From assembly GCA_023055355.1 (NCBI GenBank), contig JALJCS010000034.1:6648001-6712000 (forward strand): DNA of 64,000 nucleotides, written 5' to 3'. The translations under genes were made by a program, and so were the position numbers. A model generated the notes under the pieces. It saw nothing but the letters and a program-made list of their open reading frames with translations. It had not been told where the DNA came from and searched no databases. The first letter of the stretch is position 1, and each line of letters begins with the position of its first letter. Positions 48,101 through 61,486 of this stretch are shown piece by piece. The DNA comes from Agelaius tricolor (taxonomy: Eukaryota; Chordata; Aves; Passeriformes; Icteridae).

Positions 48101-49549
48101 GCCAGGACAGCAGCTATTCTCTTGTGCTTATTTTTTAGGTTTTGTTGCACTGCTGTAGCTTTCTAGAGGATGTGGGAGGGATCCATGTGCTACTGCACAA
48201 GGATTTCATGAATTTATAAAGAAATTGCCGAGTTTACTCTCTATTTCTAAACCTTAGCGAAAGAAGTATAATTGATCATTTTAGAGTAATTCTGGTTTTG
48301 TTCTCAATGAGTATTTCTTTCAGATAATTTATTCCCACACAAATCAGCTCTTTGTTTTTAAGTTTTGGTGAATCTTGCATAGTGTATTAGAGATCTGCTG
48401 TGCAGAGGCTGAAACAGTAATTACAGAGTCACTGTGTGGAGCCTTGTGAGATTATGCCCTTACTGTAAAGCATTCTGTTTTGTCAATAAGCTTACATCAA
48501 TACTTGGCAGGTCATTTATGCAGCTTTAATGTTTCAGAATATAAACTAGACAAAGTGACTAATATAAAATTGAAATTGCTTTGCATCTGCAATTGACAAA
48601 TCCTATTTTGAAAGCATGCATGAACATGAGGATCAAACTTAGCTTTTATCATTTACATTTTTTTTCCAATGGGGAAGTGTCTGATCCGCTTCTAATTCAC
48701 CTGTTGTGGATTTCCTCCTTCTTTCCTAATCCCTTGAAGTTGAGATGTCCTCACCATTAGGGGGCAAAATTAACAAAATCCCTGATTGGAGTGTATGGAG
48801 CATCTGTTGGGGAAATGTAAGAGGTTAACCTAAAAACCTAAATCCTAGCACACAGAGATGTCTAGACGAGAAAAAAATCAGCATGGAGAAATACCTGGAG
48901 GTGGCACAAGGTTAAGGTGGAGCATATATGTATCATAGAAAGTTTGTTTATTCCTAGCAGAATTAATTTTTCTGGCTGAGAAGCTCAAACAGGCAGAAAT
49001 GCAGATGTCCACAAGTCTATGGTGAGCAGAGATGGTTTTAGGCTCCAGGCTTCACCTGGCAAGCACCAAGCTGGATTATTTTAGTGCTTTTGATATGTCC
49101 AAACTAAAAATACCTAAGTGTAGGGTTACAGAAATGACAGGATTACTGTCCTCTCTGGATGGATGCGCCCTTAGCAGGCAGTGATATTTTAAGCTCATTT
49201 TCATCCAAATGTATTTTGGACTAGTCTCAACAGATGGGTTGAATTGATTCTGAAGAAGGCTGTTCCCTTTTTCCTTACCCCACAGTGTAAGATGTTTTAA
49301 CCCTTGAAATAGCAGTCATTTAGCTGATTTCAAATTCAGAATGTGTTGGTACAAGAGCATTTTGCAGCATATGTATTAATTGACTAATTTCCAAATCTAA
49401 GTACTGGGACTTGTGTGATTCCTATGTCTGAGACATGAGTGTCTTAAGTTAATGATGTGTATATCTATATCATAGCTGTAAAATATTGGAAACATTCAGC
49501 TTGGATCTTGGTAGGACATGAACAGCCATTGTTCTACTGCCTCTCTTGC
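42151..49549. other. Long non-coding stretch with conserved-looking parts
   Basis: No transposon recognised in 7.4 kb, which is itself notable. The stretches 42690-43190 and 48360-48660 look like conserved non-coding elements. A poly-T/C tract lies at 43710-43730 and short (TG)n runs at about 45001-45019 and 46136-46149. An exon-like segment at 43840-43911 is listed separately. Confidence 0.45.
43840..43911 (+). other. Weak candidate exon with GC donor
   Basis: An acceptor-like GATGGTTTTGCAG precedes 72 bp that are open in one frame (24 codons, phase 0 at both ends, three CpGs) and end CAG|GCAAGG, which fits a minor-class GC donor of the major spliceosome. The predicted residues are Ser-rich with no known motif. 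The pyrimidine tract is weak, so this may be chance. Confidence 0.15.
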
Positions 49550-49692
49550 CCAAGCTAGGCATGTTTTCCCATCCCTGGAAGTGTTCAAGGCCAGGTTGAC
49601 TGGGGTTTTGGGCAACCTGATCTGGTGGAAGATGTCCCTGCGCTTGGCTAATCTTTCATGTCCCTTTCAACCCAAATCACCCCAGTGTTCTA
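49550..49692 (+). mobile_element. CR1 LINE 3'-end fragment
   Basis: The sequence ATCCCTGGAAGTGTTCAAGG, then CCAGGTTGACTGGGGTTTTG, then GATCTGGTGGAAGATGTCCC, ending CCCTTTCAACCCAAATCACC is the 3' end of CR1 in plus orientation. Confidence 0.9.
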
Positions 49693-52600
49693 TATTACCA
49701 CGTGCTTCTAGCTGTTTCCTGGGGTAAAAGGTTAATTCCAGGACACTTGGGTGTTCTCCAAAGGATTTGCACTGGTGTGTGATTTTTTCTGAAATGTGTT
49801 TTGAAGTCATTCTATTTTGTGCTCAACATTTGCATGTACGTTTTTAATATGTAAAGGGGCCCGCATTAGCCGGATGTGTGCTCGTGCTGCTGGAGCTGGC
49901 ACAACAAAATGTGAATTTGCTGAAAGGAACTCAGGAAAAAAAACCCTATTAAAAGAGATTGGAGATTTGAAGAGACCAATTAGTGGGAGAAGATTAAATG
50001 GTTTCATTGTACCCTTTTCATGCAGGCAATATTCAATAGAAGAATTATGTATTTGGTTTTGGAGGGAGGGAGGACCCCCAACCAGAAAAGGGAGACATAA
50101 TCAAAAGGGACACTATAACCATCTCAAATGCTTGAATAGAGAAAAAAATTTAAATGGAGCTCAGAGCAAAAAAGAAAAAAAAAAAGGTAAATTAACTACA
50201 GAAAAGTAATTTAAAAAAAATTGTGAATAGCAATAAAAGGAGAACAAAAAAGGTAAAGGAAACTAAAATACTTTAGGATGTGGAATGGCCACCCCAGAAA
50301 TGCTGCAGAGAATCTACTAGTGGCAGAATTTAAAATTGAATGCTTTCTAAGCATAAAAAATGTGGAAGCTAGAAAGGACAGGCATTTTGAAAGAACTGTG
50401 TAATGCACTATAGGTGTTTTTAGCTCTGATCTGTGTGTGTATTTATGCAAGAATGAGTGCAGCAATACTTGAAAATGATAGGTCCTGTGTGAGGGGTTGC
50501 TGTGTGTTAATATAAATGTTTGACTTAAGAATGCCGAAGGTGGAAATGCAAGGTTTTGCCCTCATCCTGCCTTCTGGTGCTCTGTGTTTCATTCATATTG
50601 TCAGGTACTCCATGCATTTCAGCTCACTTTCAGGTGGCTTTTCAGTAAGAAATCATTCCATTTTCCAGCCAGGCAACTGTGGGCTTTCACTGCTAAGTTG
50701 TTCTTCCATACGTAGAATTACAAACATTACAGGCTTGAAATATTTAAAGTTTGGCTATTATTTTTCCTTTGTGGTTTTTTGTTTGGCTGGTTCAGTTGGG
50801 TGGTGTAGTTGGTTGGTTGGTTTTGTCTTCTAGTAATCTGAAAATAATGTTTGTTTTCAACGTGTTATTGAATTTTTAATCTTTACTCCCCAAAAAACAT
50901 GTCAGAAAGTACTTTTCTGTGACCTTGGTTGTGTGAGCTGTTTGCTTTTACCTCTTTATGCTGTGTTTACTCCATTGTGTAAGTCTTTGATGGTGCTAGG
51001 ATTTTTGAGATGTTTCACTTCATTTTATGTACTTCCTGTAGATAGTTCTTTCTACCAGAAAATGCAAATTTCCCTCTTGGATCAACAGCAAGAATGTCAG
51101 CATCAATAATACAGTATCTGGTTATTAGACTTGTCTAACAACTCATGGGGTTTTGGGGGCTCTAGATTAATTCATTACTTCTGCCCCTTTCCTGAAGGTG
51201 AGGTTTGGGTGAGAGAACCTTGTTTACCACTGCTAATATCAGCCCCATGAGTGATTGAATCACCTTATCAGCCTTTCTGGTTGGGCTTTCCCCCATTTCC
51301 ATTAGGGTGTTCCTGCCTTTTTGAAAGGGGCTATGGGGAAAAATCAGAACTAGTGCAGAACTCTGAGTGCTTTTTCCTGTTCAAAGCTTGGTGGAAATAC
51401 CATTTTCAGTCCATGAAATTACCCTTTAAAATGTCATCTTTTCTTTGTCTGTATCAAACAGCTTCCTCAGTTGCATACATGTTGCCACATTTAGACAAAA
51501 AATATGTATAGTTTGGCAGAGAGGCAATTTTTATTTTTTAAAATGATCATTCTTTAAAATTTGCTTGCTGCTGCTCTGTGTATGAAAGGTAAGAATTCAA
51601 ATTTTAATGTTGTGGAATTTTGTAGTGGGTTGCATTTTATTTTGTTTATATTTCAATCTTCTACTGAAAAAAAAAAATTATCCTTTCATCTGTGACAGCA
51701 TTTGAAGTTTTCTTTTGCAACAGAAAGGAAAAAAATATCCAAAAACAAAATGCCACCCCACAAAAACCAACATTCCCGTCTCCCCTCTCTAAATGGAGAG
51801 TGTGCAAATTCCCCAAGTGGGATAAGGGGACAAAAAAAAACCCTTAAAAAAATAAAGGTAGTCGACCGATTTGAGATGTAACTGAACTGTGGCTCAACAA
51901 CTTAACTGAAAACTCATACTTGGATAGGTTTTTCTAAAAACTTGCTTATTTGATGTCTGTTAGTCTTAACATCCTTATAAAGCAAAGCTGATTTACCAAT
52001 ACACTACTAAAATTGGTTTTCTGTATTGTGGTTTCTTTTTTCAATTGCTGTCTTGAGATTAAAAGGTTTTAATGACGAGAGTATTTATTTCATTACTTCT
52101 GTATCTTCATATCCATATCAAAAGTTTGTGTTAAACACTGATGAGGAAGGAACAGATGAATCTACTTTTTATAATCCTGGTCTCTTGCCTGGTGTTTCAA
52201 GTGATACAGTTTATTATATTTGTGCTTGTGCCATGTGAGGAACATCTGTTCTAAAAAGCAGCCTGAGAAACAAAGTGTCAGGAGGAGGAAACACTGTAAG
52301 AATGAATATTTGGTGCCATCTTTCATCAATGTTGAGACTGTGAGAAGTTGCACAAGCCAGCCCTAACTATCCACAGCAGGCAATCTGATGCCAGCCTGCT
52401 GTTAAACAACCAACATTTAACAAGAAATAGCCTGTAGATTTAAAACATGGCGTTAAGCATCATTAAAGCTGAGTCTCCTTAGAGTCTTATTAAAAAAGTC
52501 CTTTCTCTCTCTCTAATAAAACATTTCTCTCTGACTGTTCCAATTAAGGTTCTAACAATACAAACACAGTGCCTCCTAATTCAGTACCACGTTGGAGAAC

Positions 52601-55600
52601 CACTGTTACTCTCAAGCTCTAAAGGCAAACAGAACAAAATATCTTCACAGAGCCCTGTCTAGCCAGGAAATGGGAGGCAGAAGATGGCTGTATTCTCCTG
52701 GTTTTCTTCAGCCTGTCAAAGTCTTAAATTTGCCAATATCTCAGTGCCTGTGGTTCAGTGTTGATGTCAGCTGCAATCCCCTTTATGGAACTGGTTGGCA
52801 CCAAGGTTTAGGGCTTGCAGAAGCTGAGATGCTGAGCATGGCTACTGAATCTGAATCTCTTGGATTAAGTGATGGTCAGTTGTGATGTCAGTTCATCATC
52901 CACTTGCCTGAAGGAAAAATAAATATTACAGATACTTACTCATTGTGTTTAGGTTGAATCAAGCTCTTCCTAACACCTTTTGGCTCAGTTTTGGAAATGT
53001 ATTCCTACAGCATGATGTCTGCCCATGTGCAGTCCCACAGACCTCCTGCTTGTTGGTGATGCTTGCAGCACTTGTATCATCATTTGATACAGTGGGCAAA
53101 ATGAACCACCCCAATTGCATTGTCCTGGATGCCAGGTGTTAAATTATAAGCACAAAGAGAAATTGAATTAGTATCTTAGACTATTAGGAGTTCTAAAATA
53201 ACCTTGTCAGATGAGAATTCTGAGAGCTTCTTAATTCTCTCGGACCCTGGTGACACTACAAAAGTCCTAAAAATGGGGGTGAAACATTTGGTACAAGCAA
53301 GTAAAACACCTGTGCACTTGATTTGGTGTACTTGAAAGGAAGATGAGACTTTATGGAAGAAAAGACATCTTCTTGTACCGTAAATCAAAAATAAATAACA
53401 ATGCATGTTGCCAGTAAGCTAAAGCCCTTTTAACAGTAAGTGCTAAGTGTTTGTAGCAGGGGAAGGCTGTTTTGTTATACTCAGTGAAATAATGATTGGT
53501 CTTCAAACAATTTATTATTGATTATACCTTTTGCAAATGAACCCTTTTTTTAAAGACAGGTGAGCCAATACCAGTTAATACTGATATATTTACTACAGAT
53601 GTATTTGAGTTTTTAGCTTTGAAAATAGAACACCTCCAAAGCCACAGTTTCACACATGAGCTCTGCAGGATTAACCAATGATGATTTTTTTGAGCTCCAG
53701 CCCAACTCTTGTGAGAATAATAGTGAGTAAGGAGAATTTCAAATAAAGCCAAACATAAATTACTTATGCAAGGTTGTGGCATTGGTGGTTCAGGAATGGT
53801 GATGTGTGTTGGCCTAACATTCCCTGTTTTTAAGGAGTGCTGCCCTCTCTCTCCTGGAGGCATAATGCTTCTGGATGAGCTCATCCTGCTGAGCTTAACA
53901 CCCAGGGGAAAATTACATGGAAAAATGTTCATGTGGAGCAGTGGATCCTCTCAAAATAGAGTATCAATGGGTCCAATAAGCATCTATGGAATGTGTTGTT
54001 ATTTTAACAGAATGCGTAGTCAATGATATCCTATTATGCAAACTTTGTTGCTGCTGCAAGTTGGTGATTGCAAAATATTTTATACAGATTTTGGCGACCT
54101 AATTTTTTTCTTTATTACCAAAAAATATGTTAAAAGAAGTTTGTGGGTTTTTTAATATATATAATTTTCATTTTAGGTAGTGTAGCATAGCCTTAATTAT
54201 GGTTATATTGAAGTCTTGGGTCTGTTAAAATGGAAATAATATTGTTGTGAGAATGAAAGGCATCATATACCCACAGCAGATTTCACTGCAGACTATAGAG
54301 AGTGTTTTAGATCATGTTATTAAAAGCTGAAAGTATATTGATTTCTCATGGTCTCAGAAGGGCCATGCATTTTCTCCTGTTCTAAGTAAAAATAAACCAA
54401 TAAATGGCTGCATTAATGATGCTATCACTGGGTAGCAGCAGTATGTTTCTTAATGTCTTAGGCCTCAAACATGCAATCTCTTACTCATATGTTTTACTCT
54501 GGGCAGCTTCACAGAGCCATTAGACTCAATTGGGTCATTTGTCTCAGAAATGAATTCCCTAAAATCAGACTTGGTTGGAGTCACACATTCACTTCTGAAT
54601 AGATGTGAATTTGCTGTGTGCTATGAAAGCCTAACCTGGAGGAAGATATTTAAAACTATTGCTAGCAGTGCAAATTGCTGTACAGTGCCTCACTCCCAGT
54701 GAATTTAGACTGTCTTCAGCATTAAGAAGATTTATTTTTCATCTTTTATAGCAAGATAAGTGATATATGCAAACACTGCAAAAATCACAGCATAGGTAAA
54801 AGTAAGTAGTTTCTTCCATTAGTTCTTAGGCTGTCATAGCCATATATTTCACTCCTTCCCGCCCTCATTCCCTCCATATCTGTGACCTTCTTTAGTCTTA
54901 CTGGTGGAAAAACTAGAGCATTGTGCCTCCCTTGGGATTTCATAATGGGGCAGGTAACATTTCTTTGGCACTGGAGATAAGTGATTAAAAGTCCCTCAGA
55001 GAAACTGGAGGCAGTTGGGAAGATTATTTTTAAATATTTATTTAAATTTATTTTGGTGTCACTTAATTTATGTGAAAAGGCCTCAAAAACATGTATGAAA
55101 AAAAACTGTTTTCACTTTTAGGACCCTTAACTATAGAAACATGGAGTGTCTTTTTTTGCTTGTATCATACTGTGATATAGGTAGTAAGAGCTACGTGGGG
55201 AAGAGGCAACTTCATTTATACCTTTTTATTTTACTCCAATATAACTTCCAAATTACCCAGCAGTATTGCATCAAGGATGCTCTCATGGTTCTTGGTTTGC
55301 TGAGAAGTTTTTGGTGGGTGTGAAGGCCAAAACCCCATCTACCTACCAGTCTGCCAAAGGAACTTGATTACAATTCCAAAAATCAGGAATTAGAGAACAG
55401 ACAGGAAGAATTAAGCTATATAGGGTATATTTCTTCCTGCTTTAGGCTGTGGCCAGGCAATTTATTGACTGTTGAGGATTTCTAACCTACCAATGTGAGT
55501 GGAACTCTCCTACTTTGTGGTCATCTAAATCTCAGGTAAGACCTCTGGATGCCAGATGGTGCTTTGCCCATCTTGTTACCTTGGTAAAAAAGAAAGAATC

Positions 55601-57507
55601 ACCTCTAGGTTCCAGAGCTGCCAGAAAGAACATTTCCTCCCAGCATAAGTGTCAGCTGGTGACACAAACACAGGAGTTGTGCTCCCTGCTCAGAAGGCTT
55701 GAACATAATACATGTGTTTTTTGTGTGCAGACAGGAGAAAGGAGATGAGCTTCTTCCTTCAGATGCAGAAGGAAAAGTGGTGAGGAAAGGAAGGAAAGGG
55801 TTTATCATTCTGAGCATTTCCCTAGGTATTTGTAGCCAAGAGATCTCTGTGACCCTATGGCTCCAAACCCACCAAGATTGCACTCTGATTACTGAGAAGA
55901 TAAGAGAGGAAACAAATGTTTGTTTTAAGTAGGCTTGCATCTCAAAGAACACCTTAAGAATTGTTCTTTGGAGCTAGGAATAGTGTCAACACAGATCCAC
56001 TGGGTATTTGGTTGCCTGTGCATTCAGTAGTTAAGGTGCAGCTTAATTTCTGCAGATGAAATAGAGCTAAAATCACGGGGCATTCATCTTGGATGTCCAT
56101 TTGTTCTTACTGAGCTTCTTCCCTCTACAAATGGATGAAAATAGGAGTAAAAATCACCTGGACTGTTCACATGTTGCCTTTGTTTGGGCAGTTGAATGCC
56201 TGTGTTCATTAGTGGGTCTCAGCCACACCAAGGGTGTTATCATCAACAACCAGCTGAGGACTGGACCTGTTATTTTTTTCTAGACCCTGATGGTTGGTGT
56301 CAGATGAGCTGAACTGTGCCTAAGTCTTACCTGTACTCCATCTCTCTTCTGTAGCAGTCTGAGCTTACAGTTAACAATGCAGAAATGACCTCTGTTTACT
56401 GAATTTGTCATGCTGATGATCAGAATGCTCACAATTAAAATGTCTTAAAATAGATCTCACAAAAAACAAAACAACAAAAAGGAAGCTTGAACATACATGT
56501 CCTTAATTATTTCCAGATGAACAGATGTTTTAGAATGAAAGGCAAACCATATTTTCATTTTCGAATTCATGTTTAGTTATTCATGGGAAACAATTGTTTT
56601 TAAGGGGCTACAGGTGCCGGTATCAATTAGAAAAAATACCATCTTAATTATTAAATTCTTAATTTAAAATTAAAAATACTGTACTTAAAAATTCTAAGGC
56701 CCTAATTCTTTGAACAGGTCCATGAACTTTAGTGTTCACTTAGAGTTAGCAGTAGTTATGCAAAGATTTATTGTAAATAATAAGGATTTCTGAAAGAGTA
56801 CAGGACAATGTAATAATAATCAATATGGAAGCAGTTGCAAAAAAATCAATACCTTGAATTTCTGGTAAGTTTTTCCAGATACTTTATAAATTATTATCTT
56901 AGGCAATGTGTATTTTCAATGACAGTATTGTACATGAAAATACTTCCATGAAGGTTTTCCAGTATGAAATAAAATTCACAATATGCTCCACCTAGAAAAA
57001 TGAGGAGCAAAGTAACAACACAAGAAAACTAATGTAATATGTAGGTGCTAGAGTGACAGCACACTAATGGCTGACAGGAATTAATTAGAAGCTAGTTAAT
57101 TAGCAGGTTGAATTCATTATCAGGTTTGCACAAGAGCAGCAAAAAGATCTTAAATATTCCACTTGTATGGCTTGGATCTTCCATGTGGAGTCTGACAATA
57201 GTGATCAAAATAGTTTATGGTGAATGGTAAATGGTGACTCCATGTCAGAACTTTATTTGGGACACACAAATCCTCCTTACATATTCTCTTTAGATATTCA
57301 TATATTGATTGACTGAGACATTTTCAGAAGTGTCCCTTTGCTGTGTTCAATGAAAAGCTGAGCTAAAAAAAGTCTTGCCAGAAAGTTTGTTATTAACTCC
57401 TCACTTGCTCACTAAGTGAGGTTCTTAAAGTGATATTCTTATCCAACAAAAAACATTGTTCATCTGATTTATTTTGTGCATAAATCTACTTTCATGGAAA
57501 AAAAGTG

Positions 57508-57509
<2 letters not shown>
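49693..57509. other. Long non-coding stretch, nothing recognised
   Basis: 7.8 kb of AT-rich sequence without a recognisable transposon or gene. ORFs of up to 136 codons (53522-53932, minus) show no family. A TAAT-rich patch lies at 57050-57140. A small splice-flanked open segment at 55735-55779 is discussed in the findings. Confidence 0.45.

Positions 57510-57539
<30 letters not shown>
57510..57539 (+). repeat. T30 homopolymer
   Basis: Thirty consecutive T residues preceded by GTGGG. I see no SINE or other element beside it that would explain it as a retrotransposon tail. Confidence 0.97.
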
Positions 57540-57542
<3 letters not shown>

Positions 57543-58739
57543 TCATCCTGAGTGCTTCTTTAGGTTAGACAAAGAAGGGAAGACTGCAGAAGCCCCCACT
57601 CATTCTGCTTTGGTTTGTGTCATGTGGTGGTCTTTGCCTGTGAGAACTGAATTCCTTTGGGATGAACCTGGATGAGATGATGCAGTCCAGGAGGGCACCT
57701 AGCATGTCACAACCACTAAGTGGCATTCAGCCCATGGAACCAAGTTAGAGGAAGTCTCGAGGGGAGAAAAAAAAAAGCAAATAAAAAAAATCTGCCCTCC
57801 AAAAACACAAAGCAAAATAAAAGGAATGTTCCTGAGTACTTACTTCAGAAATTGCTTTTCTGGACTTTGCTGATATGGTGAGAGCTATTGATGACTGAAA
57901 GGATTTACTGCATATGGCAGCTTTGTGATCAGTTTATTTTCATGCCAAAACCACTAAAAGAGAGATTTAGCCTGAACTGAACTCTCTGTCTGCTTTCTGT
58001 CTGGAGCTGGCATGGTCATGATATTTGGCAGCTGTGGCAAAGGAAGGCATATGTGTGCAACTAGCATTAAACTTTGTATTTCCTTGCCTTCAGCTCAGTG
58101 TTAGTGTCTGTAAAATCCTCGATGGTTCTACAATGGCTTTTGAAAAATATTTGTTCACCTGACATACTTTGTCCCATTTACAATTCCTTCAACTGAGAAA
58201 TGTAATTTTAAGTGCTGTCCTGGAGAAGAAGGATTGCTCTTGGTGAAGGAGATTCTATTAGTCAACAGCAATTTTCTCACAGTGCAATTTTCTAAACCTG
58301 TCTTACCCAAATTTTCTTTCATTGCAAGAAAAATATCTGATGGAAAAAAGTATTCACTAAGACAACATAATTATCCTATGGCAAAATGGGATGTACATGA
58401 TTTATGCAATGATTGCACATAGCATCATTTTGTTTTTACTTTAACAAATGGGGACGTAAAATGTCATGTTTATGAAAGAATATTTAAAAACACTCTTGGT
58501 ATCAGCTCAGTATATGTAGGCCATGTTTTCCCTTAAGCATGTCAGTCACCATCAGAAACAAAACCAGCAAGATTGCCATGGACACATTTCGAGAGCAGAT
58601 CATTTAAAACTCCAAGAAGAAAAGTCAACAAAACAAATCCACATCTCCCACTTGTTTTAAAAATGTCTCTTCAAAGTAAAATTTGATAAATGCAACTTTT
58701 GAGGAGAATACACATTTCTCAAAGAGAGCCTGTCCAATT
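57540..58739. other. Non-coding DNA, nothing recognised
   Basis: AT-rich unique sequence with short A-rich tracts near 57765-57790. Confidence 0.5.
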
Positions 58740-59150
58740 TGAGAGTGACTGGAACGACTGATGGCTCAAACCATCTCACGTGTGCATGTGAGGGGAAGGG
58801 TCAGCTGGGTGAGGAGATGCTCTGTTCCATCCATGCCCTTCTGCCCCCAGAGCCTGTATCCCAGCCTGGCAGGGGCTGCCCACCCCTGGCACAGCACAGA
58901 CAATGCTCCACACCCGCCTCTGGAGCCCCTCACCCAGCTCCTGAGGGGGAAAATGACCCAAAATCCCACCTGGAGGAGGGGCACAGGAAAGCCAAGGGAT
59001 ATTTTAAGCAGAGCATGGGGCAGGCACATGTTTAGACCCTACCTCCTCTTGGAATTTCCATTAGCTGAACACTGCTGGAAACCAGGACTGGTAGTTATGT
59101 TTCTTCTTTTGTATCTCTCTTCTGCCTTTTTCTCCTACTAATTCCCTCTT
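58740..59150. other. GC-richer block, possibly an old LTR
   Basis: A sharp rise in G+C between AT-rich flanks, followed by a pyrimidine-rich tail (TTTCTTCTTTTGTATCTCTC). That composition step resembles U3-R-U5 of an LTR, but I see no ends, TATA box or duplication. Overlapping ORFs on both strands up to 126 codons are a result of composition. Confidence 0.3.
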
Positions 59151-60332
59151 GAAAGTTTTCAGTCACTTAAAATGGAACTGACTTAGAGTGTGTGGAGTTG
59201 AATGGGTTAAATTAAATATTTCATGAAGTATTTCATGTTGGTTGAATGCTGCTCTAAACCTTTTGACAAAGTTCTCTGTTTTTCTAGGGTTACCAGACAA
59301 GTTTTGTCTTGTTTTGACCCCCTGAGAAGATGTTGTTGCTATTTCTCTGTGTGTCTAACTCAGAGAACATGATCAACTGTAATGCCCTTTTAAAAGAAGT
59401 TTGAGTTTTCTGGGGCCTTCCACAAATATGGAGGAGGTTAAAACCATAGGTGCTTAAATATATTGTGGTTTTTTTTTCTTTTAAGAACATTAGCTAAACT
59501 GAGAATAGAAATACTATCTTTTAGTAGTAGTCAGGGATACTCTCACCCACACTTACTCCTGTGCTAGGGCTTGTTGCTCCATTCTCCTTAGGATTATCTT
59601 CTATGCATGGTTGTGCAGCTCTAGGATTGAAATTACTATGAGCCACTTGATAATACCTTTCTGAGACTTTTTTAGGCAGTAATATTTTAGTGCAGGTTCA
59701 TGGAACATTAAATCTCAGACCAAGTAAAAAAAGTTGATAAATAAGGTGTTGTTTCCTGGAATTACAGATGGAAACAAATTCTTCCCAACTGTGTTGAAGC
59801 ATTGTTGTCTTCCCTGGAGAGATAATTATTGTGGTTTTTTTTGTTTGTTTATTTAAAAGAGTAATGCAGGAGTTTTCTTTTACAGCAATTAATGGTGATG
59901 CTTGGAGTGAACTGCTAAGCACTGATGACTGATCTGGAGAGACAGGGCTGTCCCCTGCTAATCACAATGGATATTGGGCTGCCCATAAAGAGCAGGGAGT
60001 GATATCCAAGAGAACAGTCAGCTATTACCAGGGCAAACTCCTGGCCATGATCTTCTGCAGATGATAATGTGAAAGGACAGAGATGAAATTAAAAGCAGTG
60101 TTAACCACCTAGGAGGCAGAAAAACATGCAGTTGTTTCTTTGCATTACTTGTGCATTGAGGTGATATTTGTCAGTGTTATTATATGCTTTTTTTTGAATG
60201 TACAAGATGCTGTGGATTTTTTTTTTAATATGGTAGCAAATGAATGAAGTAACTGGCTCCAGCAACACAGAGAACAATCACTACATTGAGTATAAGGTGT
60301 TTTTTTTTTAAAGCTGTGTAGTAATTTGCTTT
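59151..60332. other. Non-coding DNA, nothing recognised
   Basis: AT-rich unique sequence. Confidence 0.5.
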
Positions 60333-60338
60333 AGTATG

Positions 60339-60801
60339 TGTGTTATTTGCAGGGGTCCCCAGGATGAGGTGAGAGATCAGTGAATCTGACTCCATGTTCT
60401 TAGAAGGCTAATTTATTATTATATTATATTAATATTACCATGTGATATTACCACCATGTGATTATAGAATACAATATTATAGAATGCTATACTAAAACTA
60501 CACTAAAGAATAGAGAAAGGATACACACAGAAGGTTTAACAAGAATGGTAATGAAAAACTCACGACTGACTCCTCAGAGTCTGACACAGCAGATGGTGAT
60601 TGGTCATTAAGTAAAAACAATTCACATGAAACCAATCAAACAATGAGCAGTTGGTAAACAACCTCCAGACCTCATTCCAAAGCAGCAAACACAGGAGAAG
60701 CAATCAGATAATTATTGTTTTCATTTCTCTCTCAGGCTTCTCAGCTTCCCAGGAGAAGAAATCCTGGTGAAGGGATTTTTCCAGAAAATAGGACAGTGAC
60801 A
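60339..60801 (-). mobile_element. Solo LTR, family copy B
   Basis: 463 bp beginning TGTGTTATTTGCAGGGG and ending CAGTGACA, flanked by the 6-bp duplication AGTATG at 60333-60338 and 60802-60807. It is homologous to copies A and C but longer, mainly through extra AT-rich sequence around 60425-60490. It keeps the CCAAT-type motifs on the minus strand. Confidence 0.9.
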
Positions 60802-60807
60802 AGTATG

Positions 60808-61486
60808 TAAAAATATCTTCCTTGTGCTAAGGGGTGACCAGTGTTAATATCTTCCAGAGGAAATGTTGCAATGTTCAGAGTTTTTCTCTTTGGTAAGAAA
60901 GAAAAAGGTTCAGTAGAACCTCTTTTGCCCTTGCTAAGGATTTCCCATGTAAAGGAGTTTGAGTGCCTCTGATGTGAGGTTTCTGTTTCACACAGATCCC
61001 TCTGGTACTGTGGAAGCTGTTGGGAGCTTGCTCCTTCCTCATTGGTGTTACTGTGTTGCAAAGTGCATTAGAGAAAACTTCCTGACCTCTGCTCAGATCC
61101 TCAGGGATCCATTTTGGTGTAGGGAATTGCCCTTTTTTCTCTGAGGGGACTTTGCAGGTGCAGTTTCTTGAAGTATATCTGCACTGCAGTCCTACTGTGA
61201 CTATTGCTCCTTCAGAAGGGCTCAGCTTGCCTTAAAAAAGCATCTTTTTAAAGAGCCTGAGCCTGGGCCAGCTGGGTGTTGCACCCTGTGCTGAGTATTT
61301 TATTCACAGATGCTCTGCCAGCAGAACCTGAGCTGGCTTGGAGTAACTGGTTTAGGGATGTCTGTAGGACCAGGATTGCAGTGTTAGGTGTGTCTCAGGG
61401 AGTGCCTGGCACATGTAGGCAGTGATGAATTTGGAGGAAGAGCTGCTGCTGGGTAAAGGTTAAAAGTATGTCATTGTTTACTAGAT
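60808..61486. other. Non-coding DNA between two solo LTRs
   Basis: No retroviral coding sequence. It separates copies B and C, which have different target duplications and are therefore separate insertions. Confidence 0.6.

Noticed and set aside
58739..59141. Overlapping ORFs of 87-126 codons on both strands
   Set aside because: They follow from local GC content; none has a domain and they contradict each other in frame and strand.
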